Source: Hirsutella rhossiliensis
Taxonomy: Eukaryota; Ascomycota; Sordariomycetes; Hypocreales; Ophiocordycipitaceae
Length of the DNA: 64,000 nucleotides
Reading direction: 5' to 3'
NCBI RefSeq assembly: GCF_020360975.1
Contig: NW_025408667.1
Span: 7,316,001-7,380,000 of the forward strand
The position numbers were made by a program, and so were the translations under genes. Below, piece by piece: positions 41,801 to 53,200 of this stretch; positions within the stretch are counted from its first letter, which is position 1, and each line of letters opens with the position of its first letter. Under the pieces are notes generated by a model, which had not been told where the DNA came from, ran no database searches, and was given only the letters and a program-made list of their open reading frames with translations.

Positions 41801-44800
41801 CATTCCGGGTGGAAACTCGTAATAACCGTCGAAAGCATCGCCTACAACTAACTAATTAGCTGCAGTTCCTCGAAGTTGCTGGATTAGAACTGACTTGAAT
41901 GCGCTATTCATGTTATAGACGTATATCCTAGACAGACTCAGCGACAGTTCCGAGGGCGTTAAGAGGTCCAGATTTGTGAAAAACTCGTCTGGGGGCTCGT
42001 TTCGCCCCTTGTAACAGGTCGAATCTATGAAAAGACCGAAAGGCTCATGCCACAACCGGCTCGCGATCTGTATGCCAAGTTAGCATAGTGTCTGAAGCTG
42101 AAGATGAGGGTTGAGAATGGTGTGTCGGAGGTCATCCTCGAGGTCCGAGGCCAGTGAGCGCCGTCTTGGTTGTCCGCGTGTTTGGCATTGAGGGCGTCGG
42201 CGCAGTAGCCTCACCTTCAGATAGCAATATAGAAGGGTGTCATAGTCGATGCTCTCGTTTTCAATGTGCCGCAGAATGACACAGACTATCGAAAGCCCAT
42301 CCTGGAATGCCATCAGAAGGGGGTTAGGGTCAGACGAAACGGGCACATGCCTTGCTTTCGCCTCCGTCGTAAACAGCTCGAGACGTCAAAAAAGACTCGG
42401 AACTCTTGAACGCGTTCCGGAGCATGAAATTCTGGAATCGGGAGTATAGTGGTGGCGAGTTGGATGAGATTTGCGGTCGATTCCAAGATATGGCCAGTGG
42501 CGGGGGCCCAAGCTTGGTAACAAGATCTAGAAGCGGCTCGGAGATGGACGGCGTGCCACGCGCATACTCTGCAGGGCTTCGTACAACGTATTCCTTTTTC
42601 TCACGACAAGCCAGCGTCTGGCGAACGTGGTCCCAGTGGTCGTACAGAAAGCGATGGAGGGCAACGCAGGATCCAAAGTCGAGAAGCTTCGAGTTCACAC
42701 GGCTCTCCAAGTGGTTCGGCGGCACCTGGTGTGTGTTAAAGGGGATCCACGAACGATTACCACTCCCTCGACAGCTCACCGAAATCTCACGCAAGAACCC
42801 AGTCACCAAATGTATGTTTTGGACAAGAAATGGGTTGAGCGGGAACATGTAGGGCTCCTTGGCGCCAAAGAGGACGTTGTTTGCGAGGTTCTGTATGATC
42901 TTGGCGATGAGCAGGAGGCCACGCCGCATTCCCTTTGTCGGTGCACTTGATACGAGGCCCTCCGATTCAGGCGCAACAATGGCAGGGCAGATGAAGCGGA
43001 GAAACACGAAAGCCCCAACCGCGGTGTATTTGGCGTTTGGGAAGCGAGACGAAACGGCGTCGGATATCTGCACGCATGTGTTACCGTCTGCATCGTGGCC
43101 CCTCGCTTTTCGCCGACGCCACTCACGATACTGCATATCTTCCGAAACGAAGCTGGCACACTCATCGACGATGCGCAAATATCATCCATGAAGACCTTTG
43201 CGACGATCTGAAGCTGGACCGCATTCTTTTGCAGTTCCTCCTGGGAGCCGACTCTCGCGGGGTCGAGCTCCAGATCGAGATCTTGCGATGTCAACATGAG
43301 TCTTTCGAGGACTTTTCGGAGAGTGGCCCGCAGATACAGGTTACCCTTCCACTTGGCATATATGGAGAGCATCTTGGTCACGACGCATGTTCTTCGGAGA
43401 ATCTCGGCTTCGTTTTCTGTTGCGTGCATGGTGAGCTTGCGCCTGCCACCAAAGAGCCAGGCATGTCCATACCAGTTTGCCCTATCTCATGCCTTATAAG
43501 AGCCTCGAATAACTCGAAGATCAGCCCACGCTGTTCAAAGATAGTCAATAGGCACACGGTGAGCTCGTCCACCTCGGATGTCGGGCAAACCGAACTCATC
43601 GCGACAGGGAGAGAAAGATCTGTCGTCAGGACCTTGACCCCAGATGGTGAGTCGTTCGGACGCAGATGGGACTTCATAAGGGGCACGAACATCTAACAAT
43701 TCTTCATACTTTTCGCTCACAGCCGAGTCGGTCAGGCTGCCAAACTCCGTTCCTTGCATCAGGATATTGTAGAGGACCTTGACGAAGGCAGTGCGTATCT
43801 CGATGTTCTCATGGTAACCAATATTCAGGGAATGCTTCAGCCCAACGTCGATGTTTGCGCTCAAGAGGTTCGACAGGATGGTGATGACCAAGTCCGAGTC
43901 GGGAGCCGCTCCGCCGCGCGCGACCACGCCAGAGTATTCTGAACGGCCGGCATCACGAGGTTCGTTGTGCAAAAGGAATAAGAAGCGGTTGAAGTAGTTG
44001 TGAAACATCTGGGCCTTTTGTGCGCTCATTCCGGCGTCAGTCTGACTATCGGCGGGCTGCAGTGGCAGGCGAAAGGTTAGTTGAGCAAGAGCTTTCAAAC
44101 ACGCCTTGTCCAGGTCTTTCTGCATGCGGCGACTATCATCCTGCCGGGTCCCCGTGGTAGACTGTTGCTCCTGTATCGAAGGGAGCGGCCGGGCTATCCA
44201 GCCAAAGATGCATTCGAGAAGTCGGTTCCTGGTGCGCACGTCGTCCCGCAGGTTCATATGTTCTCTCCGTTGCGTGACCGCCTCGCATAGATTGCAAACC
44301 CTGATCTTTACCCTGAGTGTGTTTGCTCCATCGGAAGCCGAGTCAATAAACTTGGTGAAGTTGAGGGTTATGATGCCAAGATGAATGAATGACGATCCTC
44401 CGAGATCTGTCGGAGTTTCTATCCTTTCCACCATGGTTCTCAACAGCGAAGCGGCCTGCTCGGCGAAAATGATCCCACAGTCCTGTCCGCTTTCAGCCGG
44501 ACGAAGGACCCCAGTCAGAAGCACCTCAAGCTCTGACTCCAGAGCCTTGAACAGTGGACCGTAGAGAACGGAGGAGGTTTCGGTGGACAAGACATCTCGC
44601 ATCGCCTCGCGCACTCTCGCAATGGAGCAGCCCAAGAGTTGGATGCTGACTCTGAGGAAACGCGTCAGATCTGGCTCCTCGAAGTGCTCCGAAATGTGCC
44701 GATCGATCCATCGCAAGCCGCTAGGAGGTAGTTCTTCCAGTGCAGTCCCTCGATCAGCAATACAAATGCCGCCCAGCGAGGCCAGGAATCCCGACAAGTT

Positions 44801-47413
44801 TCTCCATTCGGAAAGCATCTTGTCGTCAATGGCATCAACCGACGAAGTAGAAATATCCTTAGCAAGCTCGATCCATCTTTCAAAGGCCACGTTCCAGGCA
44901 TTGAGAATTCCCAAAGTTGGGTAATGCATACTGCGCAAGAGGCCGCGCATCCTCTTTTGGAACGCGACCAACCCAGTAAAGCGGAAGGCAGGAGAAGCGA
45001 GCTCCTGGTAAGTGCCTTGATTGCGAAGCACCGAGGGAATGGACCCATTGTGCTCATTATGGGCTCTTATGAAAGACGCTTCCTCAAGCAAGAGTCCGAT
45101 GGAAGACGTTACAGTCTGGCAAATGTCAACATCCGCCGTGCAGAGCGAGACAAGAAGGACACTCTCGAGTTTTGACGAATCGTTGGCCACATCAGGAGCA
45201 TCCCAGGCGAGATTCGACAAGCCCTGCAGTCGTTAGGACACAGCTTGGGCTCGCAATGCAGACCTTGGATTGAACCAACGGGTATTGCTCTCAGGAGGGT
45301 CAGGCGAGCTGCCAAGAACCCCTGGAGTGACTTGATCTCCGCAGTCTGCCTTTGAACTTCTATACGCTCGCAGAGGTCGGTCACGACCGTTGAGCTGTTA
45401 TACTTCAGACTCTGCTCACGCGCTGCTCTACAGGTTTCCACTTACCTTTGCTTCCAAATGTCCTTCCCCAGATCTCGTGGGAAAGAGCAGTTCTCGACGT
45501 CAGATTCCCGGAATCCTTGCTTCTCGTCAAGAAGCCTGGTGGCCAGCTTCGTAGCCAGTCCGCGTATGGACGTGTCGGATGACAACACGCAGAAGATAAA
45601 GGGCCGGAGAAAGCCCCTGTCAAAGGAGGCTCGGGACAGCTCATCAGATAGGGGTTCGGGGAAAAGATGCAGAAACCGAAGAATAGCGCAGACCAGGCCC
45701 CAACTGCCTTCTCTCGAGTCCCCTTGGGACAGCACCGCGGCCGCACAATTGTCCTGTCGCCAGTCAGTCACCTAAAGTCAACGGCATCACGCCTTTCCAA
45801 AGTCTGACCTCGAACCGGGATTGCATAAAGGGGAGTGCAGCGTCCAACAAACGTTCAGAATCAACGGCACAATCCTGTTTCGCAAAGTAGGCGCAGGCCT
45901 GCACGACGGCAATATTGTGTTTATTCGGGGCGCATGACGCTATGCAAGATTGGAGGAGTGAATCGACACAGCCGCGCATGTTCAAGTGAGCCAAGCTCAC
46001 AAAGGCGCCGGTAATCATGTCTTGGTCAAAGACTGGTGCATCTGGTGAAGGGGGGACTGTGTGGCCGAAGATGACGTCCTTGACTTCGTCCTGCACGTCC
46101 ATTGCATAGCTGACAAGCGCAGATTCACTGTTGCTGTCGAAGTGGCGAGCGGCACGAAGCAATGCAATAAGGCAGTAACCGGCTCGTTCATTGCCATTTC
46201 TGAGGGCTTTTTTCAGGCCGTCGAGGAAGTTGACTTTCTTCATCATGCTGTTGCTTCTGGCCTCGCTCATGTTACTAGCTACTTCAAAGATGTCGGGTAG
46301 CATGAGAAGTAGCGTAAGCTGCAGCGGATACAATACGGTCTTTCTCTTCCCGTTGTCGGTTCCAGCTTGGGTCATATCAAACAGGGTGTCCGCGCCACCA
46401 TCAGGTTTCTTATGGAGGGAGTGAAGCCGGACGAATTGGTCGGGATAGCGGTCGACCCACCGCGTAATCAACAGCGGCAAGGCGGCAGCGACAGCATTCT
46501 GGCAAGACTTCCGAAAATGTAGATAGCTGGAGCAAAGTTCCTGGATAATGAGACCAAGCTTGGGGCCATCGACCCAGAAAAAGGGCAGGGCACGGGCGAC
46601 GACAAGTGCCAGCTGCTCGGAGGCTTGATGAGAATGAGGCGATTCTGAGCTTGCGTCGGCCAAGGAGGGGGCAGTGCGAATGCTGTAAATGACATTCTTG
46701 ACGTAGGCAAATGAGGAGGACCAATTCGTTGCCGTGATGTATTCGACGATAGTCTTGACATATGCGCCCAAGCCGCCTGCATGTTCAAACAGATGGGAAG
46801 ACTTGTCTGAGTCCCCCATCTCCCGTTGCGAATGCACGACACCGACCCAGGGCACACAGGCGTTGCTCTCCAATACCTGTCCCAAGAGGGTTTGGGGAGG
46901 GAGCATATAGTCGTCGGGTATGGGTTCCAGCAACTCCATTATAGCGTCGAAAAGGCGGTTCACGAGGTTCTTGCCGAGGGACGAAGGAAGGTGAGGGTCG
47001 CCTGCGTCGGTGTCATCACTGGTGGAGGGTGAAGGCCAACAGGAAGAGCAGCAATCGGCCAATAGCGCCACAATGTAGAGCTCCGACTGTAGAACGTGGG
47101 CTGGGTGAGTGGCAACCCCAACATACGGTCGCGCCAAGTCCTCGAGCAAGTCAACGAGGGCGTTTGCAATATTGCTAAGCGCGACATTGCTAAGGCCGAC
47201 CAGCATGGCTCGCGTGGTGTGCAAAACATCGTCATCTTCTAATGCTCGACCGGGAGTTCCTGTTCGATGCGGCAGCTGCAGCGAATTTTCAACACTCCGT
47301 CAGTCAATCTTGGCCGAAGGGTTCACGCAGAGTCGTTCTCGACCCAAGATGCTACATACCCTGGTGGCAACTCTATCGACCATACAGTCGACCAGTCCAG
47401 CGTATCCGGTCAT
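38831..47413 (-). CDS. IRA: IRA/neurofibromin-type Ras GTPase-activating protein, 13 introns
   Basis: This protein stimulates GTP hydrolysis by Ras and so lowers Ras/cAMP signalling. Minus-strand exons: 47,413-47,360; 47,275-45,809; 45,753-45,446; 45,394-45,280; 45,223-43,691; 43,632-43,473; 43,416-43,127; 43,067-42,780; 42,725-42,351; 42,301-42,215; 42,067-41,895; 41,841-39,241; 39,168-38,910; 38,845-38,831. Phases agree throughout and give 2,574 aa, the usual length for fungal IRA. A helical N-terminal half precedes the RasGAP domain (about 1,160-1,430; arginine-finger region ILRRTC at about 1,218-1,223, FLRFICPAI at 1,331-1,339). A Sec14-like segment (about 1,531-1,640) and PH-like segment (about 1,645-1,780; VDYHLIGSLQDL) follow. 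Intron 9 is GC-AG. Least certain: the intron 2 donor (GTCAGA) and the last intron, where a 42-nt alternative would give a different acidic C-terminus. The start codon lies only about 100 bp from the RIP-mutated block. Confidence 0.92.
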
Positions 47414-47696
47414 TCCTGCGAAAGTCACATAGAGAGAGGGAAGGGGAAGCGAGGCATTAGCTTCCTGCTAGAATAATTATTCTTGCAGTCAGCTGTTAGA
47501 CCTAAACTGTCGGGCCAAATAAGCTAGTAGACAGCTCTCTACCTAGTAAGTAGATAAATTATAGGGTGGGTATAAGGAGAAAACTTTAAAAGCAAAGGTA
47601 TATAAAATAGTATTACTATTTATAAAAATATATATTGCTATTTTTATAAAGGCCCTATTTTTTAAGATATATATTAGTACTAGCTTGCCTTACTTA
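47414..47696. other. IRA upstream region and edge of the right RIP block
   Basis: The first 100 bp upstream of the IRA start keep CA/TG dinucleotides. From about 47,515 on they vanish, so the rest is RIP-mutated repeat. A 14-bp palindrome AGAATAATTATTCT lies at 47,470-47,483. No TATA box or other gene is evident. The IRA promoter must lie within, or run into, mutated transposon DNA. Confidence 0.6.
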
Positions 47697-48410
47697 AAAA
47701 AAAATTATTACTTATATATAGCCTCTAAGACTATAGCGAGGCTAGTAAGGGCCTAGGCCCCTATTAGTAGTCTTAGCTAGCTATAGAGCCTAGGGGCTTA
47801 TAACTAATTAAGGAAAAGGTAGCTATAAAGGTAATAATAAAGGAAAGGTTATTAGTCTAGTTCCTCCTATATAGTAATTTCCCCCCCTAAGAGCCTTAAG
47901 GTAAGGAAGGTTACTCCTTTTTAAGCTACTTAGCTATCCCTATCTTTATTTTAGCTAAGAAGGTTAAAAGGGCTTCCCTTCCTTCCTTAGAGCTATAGAA
48001 AATAAGTAAGCTAAGGGCCCCCTTCTATCTCTTAAAGGTCTAGTAAATAACTTCTCTTTACCTCTTATAGTTTAAGTACCTTAAGATAAGGTGCTTAGCA
48101 ATATACCTTCCTTAGCTATAGCGGTAGTTATCTCGGTTTACTTTATTAATCCTTTTTAAGAAGGAAAATAAGAAGCCGGCCTTAAAATAGAGCTAATAAA
48201 AAGCTAAGAAGGTTAGCTTAGGCCTCCTTATATCCTTTTCTAGGCTAAGGGCTAAGCGGGTAGTCTTTTAAATAGATATATAGTACTTACCTAAGCCCTT
48301 AGCCTTAGGGCCTTTAGCTACTTTAATAGCTTAAAGTCCTTTTTAATAGTTTTTTATATATTATAACTTATATAAAGCCTTTAAGGCTATAGTAAGGCTA
48401 GTAAAAGAAA
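47697..48410 (-). mobile_element. LINE-1 3'-end fragments, 5'-truncated
   Basis: About 47,697-48,345 matches the 3' end of the minus-strand LINE-1 (counterpart 50,218-50,880). It covers the C-terminal zinc motif region and the end of RNase H plus the A/T-rich 3' tail. A second, more diverged 3' tail follows at about 48,350-48,410. 5' truncation is normal for LINE insertions made by target-primed reverse transcription. RIP-type substitutions are extensive. Confidence 0.7.
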
Positions 48411-48555
48411 GCTTTTTTATTAATAGTCCTAGCTAATTATATAGAGTAAAGCTATTTATATAACGCCCTTTTACTATTAGTATAATAGATTTTTTTTTTA
48501 GTATATATACTTACTAGCCCGCCCCGCTTAAAGTACCGCGCTAGGCAATATATTA

Positions 48556-49490
48556 GGGAATCCTAAAGCCCGAGACTAAGACTAAGGCTAAGAGGATATT
48601 AAGATAAAAGATAACGAAATAAGCCTAGTACCTACCTAGGCTACTAGCCCGATCTAGCCTAGCGGGCCTAGCGAGCCTAAGATTAGTATCTTTAGGCCTA
48701 GCCTATCCTTACCTCGGGCTAGCTACTTCTAGCTAAACTAGCCCCTTAAGTAGGTAAAGGGATAAAAGAGGGCTACTCTTAGTAGCCCTATTAGCCCTAC
48801 GCTTACCTAGCTTATACTTTAACGCCTATAGTAATAGTAGCCCTAGCCCTAGCCCTAGTACCCCTTCTTAAGGGACTAGGCCTAGGGCTTCCTTTAATAG
48901 GCCCTCTAGGCTATTAAGGAAGCCTAAAAAATCGAACCCTTTTATAAGACCCTTATAAAAGGGCTCGAAAAGGTAGCTATAGGGACCCTAGACCGCTAAC
49001 AGCCCCTATAACAGCCCCCGTAATAGCCCCCGTACTAGCCTAAGGCCGCCTAATAGCCTAAGGCTATAAAAGGAAATCTTAAAGCTAGCTTATAGGCTAA
49101 GGTCGCTATAAAGAAGGCGCCTAAGGCCCTAGCTAAGACCCTAGCTAAGGCCCCGGCTAAGGCCCCGGCTAAGGCTCTAGCTAAGGCCCCGGCTAAGAGG
49201 AACGTAAAAGAGGACTTCTAGCTTATCTTAAAGCTAAAGAAGGGATCGCTAACGCCGACTATTAACCCTATTACTCTTTATAATAAGCTTAATAAGGCTA
49301 TAAGGGAACTAGCTATATTAGCTCTATTAACTTTAAATAGAGGTAATATAGTTATAATAATAAAAGCCCCTTATATAATAAAGAAACTTTTAAAATAGCG
49401 GAATAAGTAGTCCCTATACCTTAAGGGACTGCCTATTAAATCGGCTAACCTTCTTACTAGCTAGACTAAGCTAGTAGCCTAAAGTATAAG
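48556..49490 (+). mobile_element. LINE-1 ORF1 fragment (lacks 5' UTR and 3' half)
   Basis: This fragment matches about 57,115-58,030 of the full LINE-1 copy. It contains the ORF1 N-terminal part with the Ala-Lys-Pro repeat (units of gccccggctaag, about 49,118-49,200). It stops abruptly at about 49,490, where a new LINE-1 5' end begins. Stops occur in all frames. Confidence 0.75.
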
Positions 49491-49493
49491 ATA

Positions 49494-50217
49494 GTATTAT
49501 TACGTCCTTTTAGCTAACTTTTCGAAACTAAGCTTAAAATATAAAAAAAGTATATACTTAGAACCCTCGTAAATAGTATATTACGCCCCCTAAGTATAGC
49601 CTCGCGCAGCTACTACTAGTAGGTATATAATATACTACTTAAGATAGCGAGCTAGGCTAGGTTTTCCCTTATATAGGTAGAAAACCCTTCCCCGCCCTCG
49701 CTAACTAATATATACCCCCTATAAATATAACTAAGCCCGGACCTAACCTAGGACCCTAGCCTAGGCCCTAAGCGGGCCCCCTTAACCCCCTTTAATATAA
49801 GGGACGAAATAAGTACCTTAAAGGCTAGGGCCCGCTTAAAAGAAGCCTTAGAAGGCTAACGCCCTCTAAGAACCTTAGAAGGGAAGCCTAAAGCTTAAGA
49901 CTAAGACTAAGGCTAAGAGGATATTAAGATAGAAGATAATAAAATAAGCTTAGTACCTACTTAGGCTACTAGCTTAATCTAGCTTAGCGGGCCTAGCGGG
50001 CCTAAGATTAGTATTTTTAGGCCTAGCCTATCCCTACTTTAGGCTAGCTACTTTTAGCTAAACTAGCCCCTTAAGTAGGTAAAGGGATAAAAGAAAGCTA
50101 CTCTTAGTAGCCCTATTAACTTTACGCTTACCTAGCTTATACTCTAACGCCTATAGTAATAGTAGCCCTAGCCCTAGCCCTAGTACTCCTTCTTAAGGGA
50201 CCGGGCCTAAGGCATCC
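49494..50217 (+). mobile_element. LINE-1 5'-end fragment (5' UTR and start of ORF1)
   Basis: This fragment matches about 56,725-57,450 of the full LINE-1, starting tattattacgtccttttagc. It breaks off in ORF1 at about 50,213, where the T-rich 3' tail of the opposite-strand LINE-1 copy begins. A 5'-end fragment without a 3' end is not a normal product of LINE insertion, so deletion or later insertion must have removed the rest. Confidence 0.75.
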
Positions 50218-53200
50218 TTTTTTTTTATATATATTATTACTCGTATATAGCCTCTAGGGCTATAGCGAGGCTAATAAGGGCCTAGGCCCCTATTAGTAGC
50301 CTAAGCTAGCTATAGAGCCTAGGGGCTTATAACTAATTAAGGAAAGGGTAGCTATAAAGGCAAAGATAAAGGAAAGGTTAATCTAGTTCCTCCTATATAA
50401 TATTTTTCCCCCTTAAGGGCCCTAGGGCCCCTAGGTTACTCTTTTTCGAGCTACTTAGCCGTTCCTATCTTTATTTTAGCTAAGAAGGTTAGTAGGGCTT
50501 CCCTTCCTTCCTTAGTACTATAGAGAAAAGGTAGGCTAAGGGCCTCCTTCCGTCCCTTTAAGGCCTAGTATAGGACCTCTCTTTCCCTCCTATAGTTCGG
50601 GCACCTTAAGATAAGGTGCCTAGCTATATACCTTCCTTAGCTATAGCGGTAGTCGTCTCGGCCTACCTTATTAACCCTCTTTAAGAAGGATAATAAGAAG
50701 CTAGCCCTAAGGAAAAGTTAGTAGTAGGCTAAAAGGGTCGGCCTAGGCCTTCCTATAAGGGCCTTTTCTAGGCTAAAGGCTAGGCGGGGGGTCTTTTAAA
50801 TAGATATATAGTGCTTACCTAAGCTTTTAGCCTTAAGGCCTTTAGCTGCCTTAGTAGCCTAGAGGCCCTTTTAGTAGTCCTTAGTAGCTTATTAGACCTT
50901 TCTTTATAGGTAGCTAATAGAGACTATAGGGGTCCCTTATATAAGGGCCCTTAGGCCTCTCTTAGCTAGCTAGTTAGCTAGCTCGTTACTAAAGATCCCT
51001 AGGTAGCTAGGGCACTAGTATAGCCGTATATTATAGAAGGCCTCTAGGTTCGTTAAGAGCCTTTTAATATATATAGCTAGGTCCGAGTAGCCTTTAGCCT
51101 TTTATATAGCGGCTTAGCTATCTATAAAGATATAAGCCTCTATCAGGGGGTTAAGGGGGCTAGACCTTAGAGGCCGAGGCCTCTTAGCTAGGTCCTCTAA
51201 GACCCTTAGTATCGTAAATAGCTCTACGTTAGCTACTTTAATAGAGGGCCTTAGGTTCTTATAGTACGCCTTACTAGGCTTATTTTCTAGGCCTATCTTA
51301 TAGAAGGAGTAGGCGTTAGTCTCTATAGGGGACCCCTTAAGGCACCCCTTAGAGCTATCGGTATAGAAGACTAAGGGCTATAGCCCGAAGTCTTTTAAGC
51401 TAGCTAGGTTAGCTAAGAGGCGCTAGTGCTACTTCTTAGCTAGGGGCTTAGGGGCCTCTATTATCGTAATAGAGGCCTTAAGCTCTAGAGCCTATAGGGG
51501 CTCCTAGCTAGCTTTCCTTCTTTCTAAGCTATAGTTAGGCCCTATAATAGCTACTAGGCCTTTAAGGAGGTAGAAGAGTTATATATAGGGCCTAATATAG
51601 CTTAGGGCTCCTAGGTCAGAGCCTAAGTCGGCGAGGTTATCCTATACGGCTAGGTTATAAGCTTGCTTTATAGGGTGATTCGGTAAGAGGTATAGGGTTC
51701 GAAGGGCATAGGAGAGGCATGCCTTTTTAAACCGTACCTCTAGTAGTAGGAGGGCTGCTTTAGCTTCTAGGGCCCTAATAAGGGATCCTTTAAAGGCCCC
51801 TAGGACTTTTAGAAGGGCCTAGTTCTAAAGCCTTTAGAAAGGCTTTATTAGGCTCCTAGGGGTCTTAGGCCCCTTATACTAAAGCTAGGCCCTATAGTCT
51901 ACTATCAAAGTTATATAGGCCTAGTAGAGCTGCCTTAAAGCTCTAAATAATAGGCCTCTTTATATAGAGACTAAGCGGGATAGCCCTTTAAAAGCAGCTT
52001 ATATAGAGGCTACCTTCTTTTCGATATATTATTTAAATTGGAGCTTAGAGTTAAAGAAGACCCCTAGCTACTATATTTAGGGCTTCGCTTTAAAAAATAG
52101 GCCTCCTACCTTTATACCCTCTAAAATAAGCTGCCTTTACCTACTAAAGTAGATAAGTTCCGTCTTAAAGGGGTCGAAATAGACCCCTTAGTCCTTAGCT
52201 TATTTAAATAGGTTAGTAGCTATAGCTTTTAGCTGCCGGGCGTTCTTCTTAGCCGAGGTCAACGTTATAAAGATACTAAAATCGTCTATATAGGATAGCT
52301 AATACCCCTTAGCCGCTAGTATCCCCCTTACGTATAAGAGGAATAGGATAGGGCTAATAAGGGACCCTTAGGGTACCCCTATTACTAGGTCCGTTAGGGG
52401 TTAGGTTTGCCCCTTAAAGGCTAGCTAGATCTTCCTTTTAGTAAGGAAGTAGTCTACCTAGCTTATAAGGGCCTTAAAGAGGTTTAATTCCCTTAGGACC
52501 CTTATAAGCTATTCCTTTAATATAAAGTTAAAGGCGCCTTTTATATCTAATAAGAGGGTGCTAGTAATAGCCTTCTTATTAGACTCCTACTTCTTTTAGA
52601 TATAGTATAGAAGGAGGAAGGCTATATCGATAGCTAACCGCTATTTTTATCCCCCTAGCTATATAGGGTTTAAAAGCCCGGCTGTATTAGCTAAGTAGCT
52701 TAGCCGGGTAGCGTATAGCTTTTTAAGGACCTTCCCTAAGTAGTTAAGTAGACTTATAACCCTATAGGCTTTAAGGATAGTATAGTCTAGCTTATTTTAC
52801 TTAGGGAGTATAATTCCTATAGCTTCCTTCTATGCCTTAGGGTAGTATCCTTAGTTAAATAGGGCTTTATAGGCCCTATTAAAGACCGTGGGAATAACCT
52901 TATACGCGTGTTAAATAGGAAGGAAGCTAAGGGAGTCCGGGCCGGGGGCTTTCTTATTAAAAGAGCTAACGATAGCCCTTCTAATCTCGGGGTCCTCTAG
53001 CTCTTACTAGTCCTACTTAGCCGTGCCCTTACTGCCTATAGGGCCCGGGGGTTCTTCTTTTTCTAGGCTCTAGGGGGGGCTAGGGGGGCTAGGGCTGGGT
53101 CCGGGGTCGGAAAAAGGGTCGTTAGGAAGGCCTCGTATTTTTCCGTAAAGGTATTAGCTTTTACCTCTATCCCTTCTTTTATATACGAGATACTCGGAAG

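Noticed and set aside
45395..45445. Shorter 34-nt version of IRA intron 3 ending at GAGCAG
   Set aside because: It would bring a stop codon into frame. The 51-nt intron ending at AACAG keeps the frame and has a normal size.
47470..47483. Palindrome AGAATAATTATTCT upstream of IRA as a regulatory site
   Set aside because: It lies at the edge of AT-rich repeat DNA, where such palindromes are common, and it does not match a heat-shock element properly.
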